NCBI RefSeq assembly: GCF_019753045.1
Contig: NZ_JAIELN010000008.1
Span: forward strand, 124,001-188,000
Source: Hyphomicrobium sp.
Lineage (GTDB): Bacteria; Pseudomonadota; Alphaproteobacteria; Rhizobiales; Hyphomicrobiaceae
Direction of reading: 5' to 3'
Length of the DNA stretch: 64,000 bases
Part shown: one piece after another, positions 35,788 through 44,473 of the stretch
Numbering within the stretch: position 1 is the stretch's first letter
Layout: every line of letters starts with the position of its first letter
Notes under the pieces: model-generated
Databases searched by the model: none
Told to the model about the DNA's origin: nothing
The model's input: the letters and a program-made list of their open reading frames with translations, nothing else
Position numbers and translations under genes: made by a program

Positions 35788-37425
35788 GTGCGCCCAATGA
35801 GCCGAGGTCTCGTGTCAAAGAACCTATCGTCGTCGCGCAGTGGACGGCCTCGCCTGAATGGCGTGGGCGGACGCGCGGGATTGGCCGGCGCACTGATGCT
35901 GTCGCTCGCCGTTGCTCCGCTCCATCCTCTTTACGCGGAAGACGCTCTGCCTTCCGATCCGGGCACCGCGCGCAAGGTGCTCGAAGAGAAGAAGCGCGAA
36001 CTCGACGCCAATGCCGCCAAAGAGCTGACGATCCAATCTGACGTCCTGCAGCTCGGCGCCGAGCGCGAACGGCTGAACGGTCGTCTCGTCGAGACGGCGG
36101 CCCTCATTCAGCGCAGCGAAGCGCAGATGACGTCGATCGAGGGTCGGCTTTCGGAGCTCGAAGAGCAGGAACGTGTCGTGCAGGGCTCGCTTGCCCAGCG
36201 GCACGGCCAGATCGCGGGATTGCTGACCGCATTGCAACGCATGGGGCGTAATCCGCCGCCCGTTCTCGTAACGGCGCGCGAGGATGCCCTGGGAATGGTG
36301 CGCAGCGCGATGCTGCTGTCGTCGGCGTTTCCAGATCTGAGAGACCAAGCGGTCACGCTCGGAACGCAGCTCGCCGATTTGCAGCGCGTAATGGGTAATA
36401 TTCGCACAGAGGGCGCGAGGCTGCAGGCCGAAACGGACCGCCTCAACGAGGCGCGCACCCGTCTCGCCAGCCTCATGGAAGCCAAGAAGCTGACGCTCGC
36501 CGATCGTCAGTCGGAACTCGCGTCGGTTCGCGTCGCGACCGCCGACATCACGAAGAGCGTCACCAACCTGTCGGAACTGATCAACCGTCTCGATACGACC
36601 GTGACGGAGAAGACCGGGCTCGGCGCTTACAACGAGGAACTCAAGGCACGGCATCTCGCTGACGCGTCGCAGGGACAGACTCAGCCGGCCGGACCGCAGA
36701 TCATCAAGCCTCCGCCGCCCGAGCAGGATGGCGATAACGCAAAGCCGGCGGACGTCGGAACGCTTGCCACCAATCTCCCCACCAATCCGGCCGTCAAATC
36801 GCCGACAGCCGCTCCGCAGGCGAAGGCCATACCGGTTGGCGGGCTGACGAAAGTCGCGGCGCCTGAAGCCGACCTTGCGAAGGCTGCACCGAGTCCAGCC
36901 GGTGGAAGCGGCTCAAAAGTCGCGATGGTCGAACTGGCTCCCGGCGGATCGTCGCTCATCACCGGCAGTCCGGGCCGAATCAAACCTGCTATTCCGTTTT
37001 CCGACGCTCGCGGCAAACTGCCTTTGCCAGCCCAAGGACGGCGCGCTCTAACGTTCGGCGAGCGCACCCAATTCGGCGGCCAGTCGAAGGGCATGGTCAT
37101 TGAAACGCGGGCTTCGGCGCAGGTCACATCACCGTGTGATGGCTGGGTTGTCTACGCGGGAGAATTCCGCAGCTACGGCCAACTCTTGATCATTAACGCG
37201 GGCGATGGCTATCATGTGCTGCTCGCGGGTCTATCGCAGATCGACGTCCAGCCGGGACAGTTCGTGCTGACTGCTGAGCCTGTCGGCACAATGAGCGGTG
37301 GGCAAAAGAATTCCTCGCCCGCGCCTGTTAGCGGACCTGTTTTATATGTTGAACTTCGTAAAGATGGGCGTCCCATAGATCCCGATCCCTGGTGGGCATC
37401 AGGTCAGCAGAAGGTACAAGGCTAA
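35788..37425 (+). CDS. EnvC-like murein hydrolase activator with degenerate LytM domain
   Basis: The 545-residue protein has a basic leader and hydrophobic signal (GGRAGLAGALMLSLAVAPLHPLYA), a long coiled coil (about 60-280), a Pro/Ala linker and a C-terminal LytM/M23 fold (about 405-540). The zinc-site residues of active M23 peptidases are missing (QFGGQSKGMVIE instead of an HxxxD pattern, VLYVELRK instead of an HxH pattern), which matches EnvC-type activators that stimulate amidases at the septum. The start may be GTG 35788 or ATG 35797. It overlaps ctpA by one base. Confidence 0.86.
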   Translation: MRPMSRGLVSKNLSSSRSGRPRLNGVGGRAGLAGALMLSLAVAPLHPLYAEDALPSDPGTARKVLEEKKRELDANAAKELTIQSDVLQLGAERERLNGRLVETAALIQRSEAQMTSIEGRLSELEEQERVVQGSLAQRHGQIAGLLTALQRMGRNPPPVLVTAREDALGMVRSAMLLSSAFPDLRDQAVTLGTQLADLQRVMGNIRTEGARLQAETDRLNEARTRLASLMEAKKLTLADRQSELASVRVATADITKSVTNLSELINRLDTTVTEKTGLGAYNEELKARHLADASQGQTQPAGPQIIKPPPPEQDGDNAKPADVGTLATNLPTNPAVKSPTAAPQAKAIPVGGLTKVAAPEADLAKAAPSPAGGSGSKVAMVELAPGGSSLITGSPGRIKPAIPFSDARGKLPLPAQGRRALTFGERTQFGGQSKGMVIETRASAQVTSPCDGWVVYAGEFRSYGQLLIINAGDGYHVLLAGLSQIDVQPGQFVLTAEPVGTMSGGQKNSSPAPVSGPVLYVELRKDGRPIDPDPWWASGQQKVQG

Positions 37426-38855
37426 TGCGCAAGACTGACTATGCATTCTGGACATTCCTGTTGATGACAGGTCTGGCCGGTGCGACCACGCTGCTGAACG
37501 TCACTCAGACGTACTCGGCAACCGCGTCGCAGAATTCAGAGCTCTATAAGCAGCTCGATCTCTTCGGCGACGTGCTTGAGAGGGTTCGCTCGGATTACGT
37601 AGAAAAGCCCGACGATACGGCGCTCATCGAAGCGGCGATCAACGGCATGCTGGCCTCGCTCGATCCGCACTCATCCTACATGAGCCCGAAGAATTTCCGG
37701 GATATGCAGGTCCAGACGCGCGGCGAATTCGGTGGCCTTGGAATTGAAGTCACCATGGAGAACGGCGTCATCAAGGTCGTTTCGCCCATCGACGACACAC
37801 CCGCCGCCAAGGCCGGCCTGATGGCGAACGATCTCATCACCCATCTCGATAACGAAGCAATTTCCGGCCTTACGCTCGAACAGGCCGTCGAGAAGATGCG
37901 CGGTCCGGTCAATACGCCGATCATGCTGACGGTCGTGCGCAAGGGCAAGGATGAGCCGTTCGACGTGAAGGTCGTGCGCGACGTGATCCGCATCAACGCC
38001 GTCAAGTCGCGTGCCGAAGGCGATATCGGATACGTGAAGGTTACGACCTTCAACGAGCAGACGCACGCCAACCTTGTTAAAGCCGTCGAAACTCTCGACA
38101 AGCAGATCGGGCCCAACATCAAGGGTTACATCATCGATCTGCGCAACAACCCGGGCGGTCTCCTCGATCAGGCCATCGCGGTGTCGGATGACTTCCTCGA
38201 GCAGGGCGCCATCGTTCTCACCAAGGGCCGCAACAACGAGGAAACGCAGCGGGCGAACGCTCGTCCGGGCGACATCTCGGACGGCAAGAAAATCGTCGTC
38301 CTGATCAATGGCGGCTCGGCCTCGGCTTCGGAAATCGTTGCGGGTGCTTTGCAGGATCACAAGCGTGCGACGGTCATCGGCACGCGGTCGTTCGGCAAGG
38401 GATCGGTCCAGACGATCATTCCGCTCGGCGCCAACGGTGCAATCCGCTTGACCACGGCTCGTTACTACACGCCGTCGAACCGGTCGATCCAAGCCAAGGG
38501 CATCGAGCCGGATATCAACGTCGAGGAAGCCGTGCCGGATGACATGAAGGACAAGATCGCCGCCGAGAAGCCGCGCGGCGAAGCCAGCCTTCGCGGCCAT
38601 CTGAAGAATCCTGACGGCACCGAGAAGGAAGACGAACTGGGCGAACCGTCGGGCTCGTCGTCCTACGTCGCCAAGGACGCCGACAAGGACACGCAGTTGC
38701 AGTACGCAATCAACTTCCTGCACGGCACCGCGAAGGGTCCGGAGACATCCAGCGCGACGCCGTCGCCTGCACCGACCACGACGGGACCGACGTCCGGATC
38801 GAACAACAAGGCACCGGTTCCGTCCGACGATGACAAGAAGGTCACGCCGAACTAA
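37425..38855 (+). CDS. ctpA: S41 family carboxyl-terminal processing protease
   Basis: The 476-residue protein has an N-terminal membrane/signal helix (FWTFLLMTGLAGATTLLNVT), a PDZ domain (about 90-175, GEFGGLGIEV onward), and the S41 catalytic domain with GGSASASEIVAGALQDH (catalytic Ser) and GTRSFGKGSVQ (catalytic Lys). It degrades or trims periplasmic proteins and cell-wall hydrolases. ATG 37425 overlaps the EnvC-like stop (TAATG), so the two genes are coupled. A C-terminal low-complexity Ser/Pro/Thr tail follows the domain. Confidence 0.94.
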   Translation: MRKTDYAFWTFLLMTGLAGATTLLNVTQTYSATASQNSELYKQLDLFGDVLERVRSDYVEKPDDTALIEAAINGMLASLDPHSSYMSPKNFRDMQVQTRGEFGGLGIEVTMENGVIKVVSPIDDTPAAKAGLMANDLITHLDNEAISGLTLEQAVEKMRGPVNTPIMLTVVRKGKDEPFDVKVVRDVIRINAVKSRAEGDIGYVKVTTFNEQTHANLVKAVETLDKQIGPNIKGYIIDLRNNPGGLLDQAIAVSDDFLEQGAIVLTKGRNNEETQRANARPGDISDGKKIVVLINGGSASASEIVAGALQDHKRATVIGTRSFGKGSVQTIIPLGANGAIRLTTARYYTPSNRSIQAKGIEPDINVEEAVPDDMKDKIAAEKPRGEASLRGHLKNPDGTEKEDELGEPSGSSSYVAKDADKDTQLQYAINFLHGTAKGPETSSATPSPAPTTTGPTSGSNNKAPVPSDDDKKVTPN

Positions 38856-38879
38856 AGCAACCTGCAGAGGTTAGGGTTT

Positions 38880-38904
38880 GAAGGGCGCCCATTCGGCGCC
38901 CTTC
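38880..38904 (+). terminator. Rho-independent terminator after ctpA
   Basis: A perfect 10-bp inverted repeat (GAAGGGCGCC / GGCGCCCTTC) with a five-base loop is followed by ATTTTGTTG. Confidence 0.75.
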
Positions 38905-38939
38905 ATTTTGTTGGGCTCTATTCAAAAAGGGGCAGGGCT

Positions 38940-39461
38940 ATGCCGGATCAGTTGAAGAAGGCCGCAGCGGGTGAGCTTGGATATCGTCCCTGCGTCGGCC
39001 TCATGGTCATCAACGCGCAAGGCCTCGTGTGGGTCGGCCGGCGCGCCGACGTCCCCGGCGACGCCGAGGGACGTGGGACGTGGTGGCAGATGCCGCAAGG
39101 CGGCATCGATCCGGGCGAAGATCCGGCGACGGCGGCCCGGCGTGAGCTTTTCGAGGAAACAGCGATCGTCTCGGCCGAACAAATCGGGGAGCTATCGAAA
39201 TGGCTGACCTACGATCTCCCCGACAATCTCATCGGCGTCGCATGGGGCGGGAAATATCGCGGACAAAAGCAGAAATGGTTCGCCTTCCGCTTCACCGGAG
39301 ATGACAGCGAAATCAACATCATGCCTCCCAACGGAGAGCCTGAGTTCGTGGCTTGGCGTTGGGCGCCGGCTGACGATCTGCTCGATCTCATCGTGCCGTT
39401 CAAACGAGAGGTCTACCGGGATGTCTTAGCTGAATTCGCTCCGTTCGCGCGTGGCGGCTGA
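38940..39461 (+). CDS. rppH: RNA pyrophosphohydrolase (Nudix), copy 1
   Basis: The 173-residue protein carries the Nudix box [24 protein letters not shown] and the RppH-typical [21 protein letters not shown] and FVAWRWAP. RppH removes pyrophosphate from mRNA 5' ends and starts decay. It lies downstream of ctpA with a terminator between, so it should have its own promoter or rely on read-through. A second, similar gene follows 158 bases later. Confidence 0.92.
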   Translation: MPDQLKKAAAGELGYRPCVGLMVINAQGLVWVGRRADVPGDAEGRGTWWQMPQGGIDPGEDPATAARRELFEETAIVSAEQIGELSKWLTYDLPDNLIGVAWGGKYRGQKQKWFAFRFTGDDSEINIMPPNGEPEFVAWRWAPADDLLDLIVPFKREVYRDVLAEFAPFARGG

Positions 39462-39495
39462 TATGAGGGCCTTCCAGCCCTCGGGAAAGCTGCCT

Positions 39496-39517
39496 AAAAA
39501 AGCGCCTTGTGGCGTTT
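39496..39517 (+). terminator. Possible weak terminator after rppH copy 1
   Basis: AAAGCGCC pairs with GGCGTTT (one G.U) around a four-base loop. The stem is short, so termination is uncertain. Confidence 0.3.
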
Positions 39518-39619
39518 GTCCCCTACGTGACAGTCTAATGTCATAAGACTGCTATGATTTTCTGTACGATAGGCGAATCATAACGCAAACTTGAGTCAAG
39601 TTATCCACAGGCTCGGCTA

Positions 39620-40162
39620 ATGTCTTTGCTGCCTGATCTTCCAAGCCTCTCGCACCATGCGCTTCCTTTCCGGACGTGTGTCGGCATTATGCTGCTCAAT
39701 CGGCAAGGCTTGGTGTGGGTCGGCCGCCGCCGTCCCAAGTGGGCGGGCGATCATCAGGCGTACATCTGGCAAATGCCCCAGGGCGGTATCGAGAAGTTCG
39801 AAGCACCGCGGCTAGCGGCTCTGCGGGAGCTTCGCGAGGAAACCGGCGTTACGAATGCCGAGGTGATCGGCGAGCATCCCGAGTGGCTCACCTACGAGCT
39901 TCCTGACAGCTTGCTCGGCATCGCGCTCAAGGGCCGGTATCGCGGCCAACGGCAGAAATGGTTCGCTATGCGGTTCCTCGGAGACGATAGCGAAATCGAT
40001 ATCTTGCCGAAGGAAGGCACGAAAGCCGAGTTCGATACGTGGCGCTGGGCTCCGCTCGAGTCGGTTCCGAAGCTGATCGTGCCGTTCAAGCGCGAAATCT
40101 ACGAGCGCGTGACGGGCGATTTTGCGCACCTGGCGCGGCCATTGGCTGAAGGCCAGGGCTAG
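39620..40162 (+). CDS. RNA pyrophosphohydrolase (Nudix), copy 2
   Basis: The 180-residue protein has the Nudix box GGIEKFEAPRLAALRELREETGV, followed by RYRGQRQKWFAMRFLGDDSEID and FDTWRWAP. All catalytic Glu and Arg residues are present. It is a close paralogue of the preceding gene, with the same WVGRR and WQMPQGGI motifs, so the pair probably arose by tandem duplication. One copy may handle capped RNA and the other dinucleoside polyphosphates, but this cannot be told from the sequence. Confidence 0.9.
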   Translation: MSLLPDLPSLSHHALPFRTCVGIMLLNRQGLVWVGRRRPKWAGDHQAYIWQMPQGGIEKFEAPRLAALRELREETGVTNAEVIGEHPEWLTYELPDSLLGIALKGRYRGQRQKWFAMRFLGDDSEIDILPKEGTKAEFDTWRWAPLESVPKLIVPFKREIYERVTGDFAHLARPLAEGQG

Positions 40163-40208
40163 AGTTCCAGCTCGTCCGCGAGTTGTTCGACGTTCAGCAA
40201 ACAAATTA

Positions 40209-40412
40209 TCAGTGTGGCACGGTCATGCCGGCGGCCGACATGAGCATTCGAATAAGAACAGCGGCGACACCGACGGTGATGACGCCTGCGGCGTAGATCA
40301 GCACGAGCCAGCCGATGCGGCGCAGCCACGAGGGCTTCTCCATTTCGGCATCTTTGGTGCGGGCGATGCGCGTGCCGCGCGCCGGCTGCCCGCGCGGAGC
40401 GCCCGGCGTCAA
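40209..40412 (-). CDS. DUF2474/CydX-like small subunit of the bd-type oxidase
   Basis: One TM helix (RRIGWLVLIYAAGVITVGVAAVLIRML) near the C terminus matches the small DUF2474 proteins encoded after cydB-like genes, thought to stabilise the oxidase. A TTG at 40412 overlaps the cydB stop (TTGA) with GAGGG upstream and gives 67 residues; an internal ATG at 40343 would give 44. It is the last gene of the oxidase operon. Confidence 0.68.
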   Translation of the reverse strand: MTPGAPRGQPARGTRIARTKDAEMEKPSWLRRIGWLVLIYAAGVITVGVAAVLIRMLMSAAGMTVPH

Positions 40413-41425
40413 TGGTAGCCCTCGCCGGCTCTCACCTTCCCGCGAAACACGCTGTAGGCCCAAGCCGTGTACACGAGGATGAAGGGAATGATGAAGAGCG
40501 CTCCAACGAGCGTGAAGCCAAGGCTTTGTGGGGGCGATGCCGCATCCCAGATCGAAATCGACGGCGGAAGGATGTTCGGCCAGAGGCTGATGACCAAGCC
40601 GCTATAGCCTAGGAAGATCAACACCAGCGCGAGCACAAACGGCAGGGCGTGAGAGTCTCGCTGTACTGCCCATAGCAATGCGAGCGTCGCCAAGACGACG
40701 AGTACAGGCACCGGCGAAAATAGGATGATGTTGGGGAACGAGAACCAGCGTTCGGCTATCGCCCGGTGCTCAATGGGCGTCCAGATGCTGACGATGACGA
40801 TCGCCACGAAGAGGGTGATGACGATCGGGCGCGCGAGCACGCGCATGCGCTCCTGTAGTGGGCCCTCGGTCTTGATGATCAGCCATGTTGCTCCGAGAAG
40901 CGCGTAGGCGAAGAGCAAGGCCAGTCCCGTAAAGATGCTGAATGGCGTCAGCCAGTCGAACGGCCCTCCGGTGTAGGCGCGGTTCGTTACCGGGAAACCC
41001 CTGATGAACGTGCCGAGGACGACACCTTGCGAAAAGGTTGCGAGGTAGGAGCCAAAGGCGAACAACGTATCCCACGTGTGTCTTGGCGTCCGTTCGGCAC
41101 TCAAACGGAATTCGAAGGCGACGCCACGAAGAATGAGGCCGGCGAGCATCGCGATGATCGGGAGGTAAAGGGCGGTCAGAACGACCGAATAGGCGACGGG
41201 AAAGGCTGCGAGGAGACCTGCGCCGCCGAGCACCAGCCACGTCTCATTGCCGTCCCATATCGGCGCGACGGAGTTCACCATCAAATCGCGATCGGAGCGG
41301 GCGGGCACGAACGGGAAGAGGATTCCGACACCCAGATCGAAGCCATCCATGATGACGTACATCATCAGGCCGAAGCCGATGATCAGTGCCCAGATGAGCG
41401 GAAGATCAATGCCCATGGCTGTCAA
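40409..41425 (-). CDS. cydB: Cytochrome bd-type quinol oxidase subunit II
   Basis: The 338-residue protein has eight or nine TM helices and the CydB-type segments MYVIMDGFDLGVGILFPF, WDGNETWLVLGGAGLLAAFP and RGVAFEFR. Together with CydA it forms a cyanide-insensitive/bd-type terminal oxidase that reduces O2 using quinol. The start overlaps the cydA stop by four bases. Confidence 0.94.
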   Translation of the reverse strand: MTAMGIDLPLIWALIIGFGLMMYVIMDGFDLGVGILFPFVPARSDRDLMVNSVAPIWDGNETWLVLGGAGLLAAFPVAYSVVLTALYLPIIAMLAGLILRGVAFEFRLSAERTPRHTWDTLFAFGSYLATFSQGVVLGTFIRGFPVTNRAYTGGPFDWLTPFSIFTGLALLFAYALLGATWLIIKTEGPLQERMRVLARPIVITLFVAIVIVSIWTPIEHRAIAERWFSFPNIILFSPVPVLVVLATLALLWAVQRDSHALPFVLALVLIFLGYSGLVISLWPNILPPSISIWDAASPPQSLGFTLVGALFIIPFILVYTAWAYSVFRGKVRAGEGYH

Positions 41426-42852
41426 TTCCCTGGCGCTGATGGAACAACGTTGTCGGCTCCGGAAATCGGGCGGGCGGGACGACGGAACGGATCATCGATG
41501 GGGCCGGCGGCCGGGCCCGCGCCTTCGTCCGGACCTCGCGCAACGATTTTCAGCATGTAGGCGATGCCCACGCCGAAGACGAGGCAATACAAGACGATGA
41601 ATACGATCAGCGAGATCGAGAGCTGGAGAACGGAATGGTTCGATGCGCCGACCGCCGTGCGCATCACATTGTAGACGACCCAAGGCTGGCGCCCCATCTC
41701 GGTCGTTATCCAACCGGCGAGGATGGCAAGCAGTCCCGCCGGTCCCATCCACAACGCAAAACGCAGGAAGGATCTCGATGTGTACAACGCGGACTTCCAC
41801 CACAGCCACAGGCCCCAAAGGCCGAGCGCGAGCATGAGGACGCCGAGCCCAACCATGAGGCGGAATGTCCAGAAAGCCACCGTCGCATTCGGTCGATCAT
41901 CCGGCGGAAATTGCTTCAGTCCCGGGATCTCGCCGTAGAGCTTATGGGTCAGGATCAGGCTGCCGAGATATGGGACTTCGACAGCGTACATCGTTTTCTC
42001 CTCAGCCATGTTCGGCCAACCGAACAGTATGAGAGGGATACTCTCGCCGGGAACGCTCACCCAATGGCCTTCGATCGCCGCCACCTTGGCCGGCTGGTAT
42101 TCAAGCGTGTTGAGGCCGTGCTGATCGCCGATGAATATCTGGATAGGCGTCAGAACCAAAACGAGCCCTATCGCCATCAGGAACATCGTGCGTATGGCGG
42201 GCGTCGATCGGCCGCTCAGAATATGCCATGCGGCAGCTGCGCCGACGAGGAGCCCCGTCGCCAAGTAGGCCGCGACCGTCATATGCGCGAGCCGGTATGG
42301 GAATGATGGATTGAAGACGACTTTCAGCCAATCGGTGGGAACGACCTGATCATTGACTACAGTGAAGCCTGCCGGCGTTTGCATCCAACTGTTGGACGCG
42401 AGAATCCAAGTTGCCGAAATCAACGTTCCAGCGGCGACCATGATGGTCGCAAAGAAATGAATGCCTGGGCCGACTTTTTGCCAGCCGAAAAGCATGACGC
42501 CGAGGAAGCCAGCTTCCAAGAAGAATGCGGTGAGAACCTCATACGCTAGGAGGGGGCCAGTGATCGGGCCGGCAAAGGTCGAGAATACGCTCCAGTTGGT
42601 TCCGAACTGGTACGCCATGACGATGCCCGACACGACGCCCATAGCAAAAGCGATTGCAAATACCTTCACCCAATATTGGTAGAGTTGGCGGTATTTGGCT
42701 TGCTCAGTCCACAGCCATAGACCTTCCAATACCACGAGGTAGCTTGCGAGCCCGATCGTGAGTGCGGGGAAGATGATGTGGAACGAGATAGTGAATGCGA
42801 ACTGGAAACGCGCCAGATCGATGGCCAGAGCCGATGCGGCGGTGGTATCCAT
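41422..42852 (-). CDS. cydA: Cytochrome bd-type quinol oxidase subunit I
   Basis: The 476-residue protein has the N-terminal haem-ligand region FQFAFTISFHIIFPALTIGLA, GVVSGIVMAYQFGTNWS, the quinol-loop GEIPGLKQFPPDDRPN, and the GRQPWVVYNVMRT segment. The length is shorter than E. coli CydA, which suggests the short-Q-loop CIO branch. This branch is less cyanide-sensitive and often supports growth at varied oxygen. It is followed by cydB in the operon. Confidence 0.94.
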   Translation of the reverse strand: MDTTAASALAIDLARFQFAFTISFHIIFPALTIGLASYLVVLEGLWLWTEQAKYRQLYQYWVKVFAIAFAMGVVSGIVMAYQFGTNWSVFSTFAGPITGPLLAYEVLTAFFLEAGFLGVMLFGWQKVGPGIHFFATIMVAAGTLISATWILASNSWMQTPAGFTVVNDQVVPTDWLKVVFNPSFPYRLAHMTVAAYLATGLLVGAAAAWHILSGRSTPAIRTMFLMAIGLVLVLTPIQIFIGDQHGLNTLEYQPAKVAAIEGHWVSVPGESIPLILFGWPNMAEEKTMYAVEVPYLGSLILTHKLYGEIPGLKQFPPDDRPNATVAFWTFRLMVGLGVLMLALGLWGLWLWWKSALYTSRSFLRFALWMGPAGLLAILAGWITTEMGRQPWVVYNVMRTAVGASNHSVLQLSISLIVFIVLYCLVFGVGIAYMLKIVARGPDEGAGPAAGPIDDPFRRPARPISGADNVVPSAPGN

Positions 42853-43135
42853 GCTTTAGCCTCGGAATCCGAACGCGCGAGTATCACACGCTCTACTTCA
42901 CCAGCGTAAAAGTCGCGGCTACCTTGCACCCGGCGCCGCTGCTCTTAAACAGCGTCGCCTCCGCGAACTTAATGAACGGCTAAGGCGAGGGCGACTTTTC
43001 AGAATACATCATCGTTCGCAATAGTTCGTTCGCTGATCTATTTTATCGCGACGAGCAATTCAGAAAAATCAGAAATTCAAATCAAGAATTCAAGCTAAGA
43101 AAGCGCTTCGCGTATTCTTTGCGAAAGTCATGCGG
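42853..43135. other. 283-base region upstream of cydA
   Basis: The region should hold the cydA promoter. A run of A+T-rich DNA lies near 43060-43100. No convincing FNR-type palindrome is present. Confidence 0.35.
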
Positions 43136-43399
43136 CTAACGACGCTGGCCGCCGCCACCACTACTTGGGACGCCGCCGGGCCGCGTGTTATAAATCGACG
43201 GATTGGTGTAGTTTCTCAGCCGCTCCGGATAGGTCGGGCCAGGCGAGCCGACATTTCGATCGCCGCCGCTATTTACGGTGCTCGGCGGTGTGCGGATGAT
43301 CACGCCCGATCCGCCGGACGTCTGACCTGATGCTGTCTGCGCCCAGACAGGCGCGACAACTACCAGCGTCGCCGCTACAGCAAGGATTGGTTTTTTCAT
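43136..43399 (-). CDS. Small secreted Gly/Pro-rich hypothetical protein
   Basis: The 87-residue product has a signal peptide (MKKPILAVAATLVVVAPVWAQ) and a low-complexity mature part rich in Gly, Ser and Pro (SGQTSGGSGVIIRTPP, PGGVPSSGGGGQRR). GAGG lies five bases before ATG 43399. No known family was recognised. It is co-oriented with cydA but separate from it. Confidence 0.6.
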   Translation of the reverse strand: MKKPILAVAATLVVVAPVWAQTASGQTSGGSGVIIRTPPSTVNSGGDRNVGSPGPTYPERLRNYTNPSIYNTRPGGVPSSGGGGQRR

Positions 43400-43491
43400 T
43401 TTTGCCTCATAACTCATCGTCACGCAGGGGCCGATCCGCCTCATTCACATGGGGAATCCGGATCAGGCTGCAAGGCTGGCCGGGACCGGCG

Positions 43492-43617
43492 TCAGCGGAC
43501 GAGGAAGATGGTCCAGGTGGCAAGGCCGACTAGGACGGCACAGAGTAGCGTCAGCATGACCGGATAGCTCACCGGAGGTCTGTCGCTACCGTCGGGTGGA
43601 TCAGTGAGTTTTGACAT
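43492..43617 (-). CDS. 41-residue single-TM protein
   Basis: ATG 43617 opens a frame MSKLTDPPDGSDRPPVSYPV followed by one strong TM helix (MLTLLCAVLVGLATWTIFLV) and a terminal Arg. A polar N-terminal tail and one helix give it the look of a genuine small membrane protein, but the ribosome site is weak and no family was recognised. It sits 92 bases upstream of the secreted Gly/Pro-rich gene on the same strand. Confidence 0.45.
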   Translation of the reverse strand: MSKLTDPPDGSDRPPVSYPVMLTLLCAVLVGLATWTIFLVR

Positions 43618-43881
43618 GGAGCATCAAGAATGCAAATTGTTTGAGCTGAGTATGATGGAAACTTAATACGATTTTTCAGTGAGTTGGCAGCTAAATGTCG
43701 AAAAGTGGTTGATCTTTCGTGAATAAGGTTTTGAACTTGGTTCCGCATCGGCGCGTCGCAGATCTACGATCATCTAACATAGAGCATTTGCGGATTGGCC
43801 GAATAGTCTGGAATTTGACGCGATCCGGCATATTTTGAGTCCGCGGCGGGGGAGTGCTTCCGAGAGCTGAGGAGCTTCAGG

Positions 43882-44166
43882 ATGCCAATGCCATACCTCA
43901 GCGGCTGCATTGCGGCCGTGGTCGCTATTCTCGGGCCCGGCGCGTTCAGCACGATCGCTTATGCGGATGCGGAGCCCGAAAGCCTTCGGATCCAGAGAGA
44001 AGCCGAGAAGTCTTACAAGACGACGCCGGTCGTCCCGATCGATCGGCCAAATTCTCATCACCGAGAGTTTTTGAAAGATGGGCCGGCCGGCTATCAGCTC
44101 GGTCCGGCGCCGCCTATTCCCGGCACGGGTGGGCCCGGAACCGGAAAACGTGCGTCCGGAAAATAG
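43882..44166 (+). CDS. Small secreted hypothetical protein
   Basis: The 94-residue product has a signal-like start (CIAAVVAILGPGAFSTIAYA) and a mature part with a Pro/Gly-rich tail (GPAPPIPGTGGPGTGKRASGK). A GAGGAG plus AGG sequence lies before the ATG. No family was recognised. Confidence 0.6.
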   Translation: MPMPYLSGCIAAVVAILGPGAFSTIAYADAEPESLRIQREAEKSYKTTPVVPIDRPNSHHREFLKDGPAGYQLGPAPPIPGTGGPGTGKRASGK

Positions 44167-44473
44167 GGTGATGATTTTTTCCAGGGGTCCGAGCGGCCCC
44201 TACAAGCTCACGCAAGTCGCGGGAGCGCGTGTCACGCCGCCGGACGATCTGCGTAGAGCAGCCCGTCCTCCAACACATGCCGAACCTAAGTCTCGCCGGG
44301 CAACGTCCTGATGGGGAAAGGCGAATGGCGCTCGCTAGAGGCGCTGCGGCATCCGGCACATTGGACAATTTGCCCAATGCCCTCGCGGTTGGGACCGGGA
44401 CAAGAAGCTACGAAGAGGCTCGCGGACGCTTTGCGCGCAGAGCTGGGCATGGTTCAAGGAGCAATTACGGCCG
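44167..44473. other. 307-base region upstream of the MFS symporter
   Basis: No convincing gene is present. A short inverted repeat CATTGG...CCAATG at 44359-44379 lies about 95 bases before the MFS start and could be a regulator site. Confidence 0.3.

Noticed and set aside
43060-43110. FNR-type box upstream of cydA
   Set aside because: Only one half-site (ATCAA) is seen; the other half does not match.
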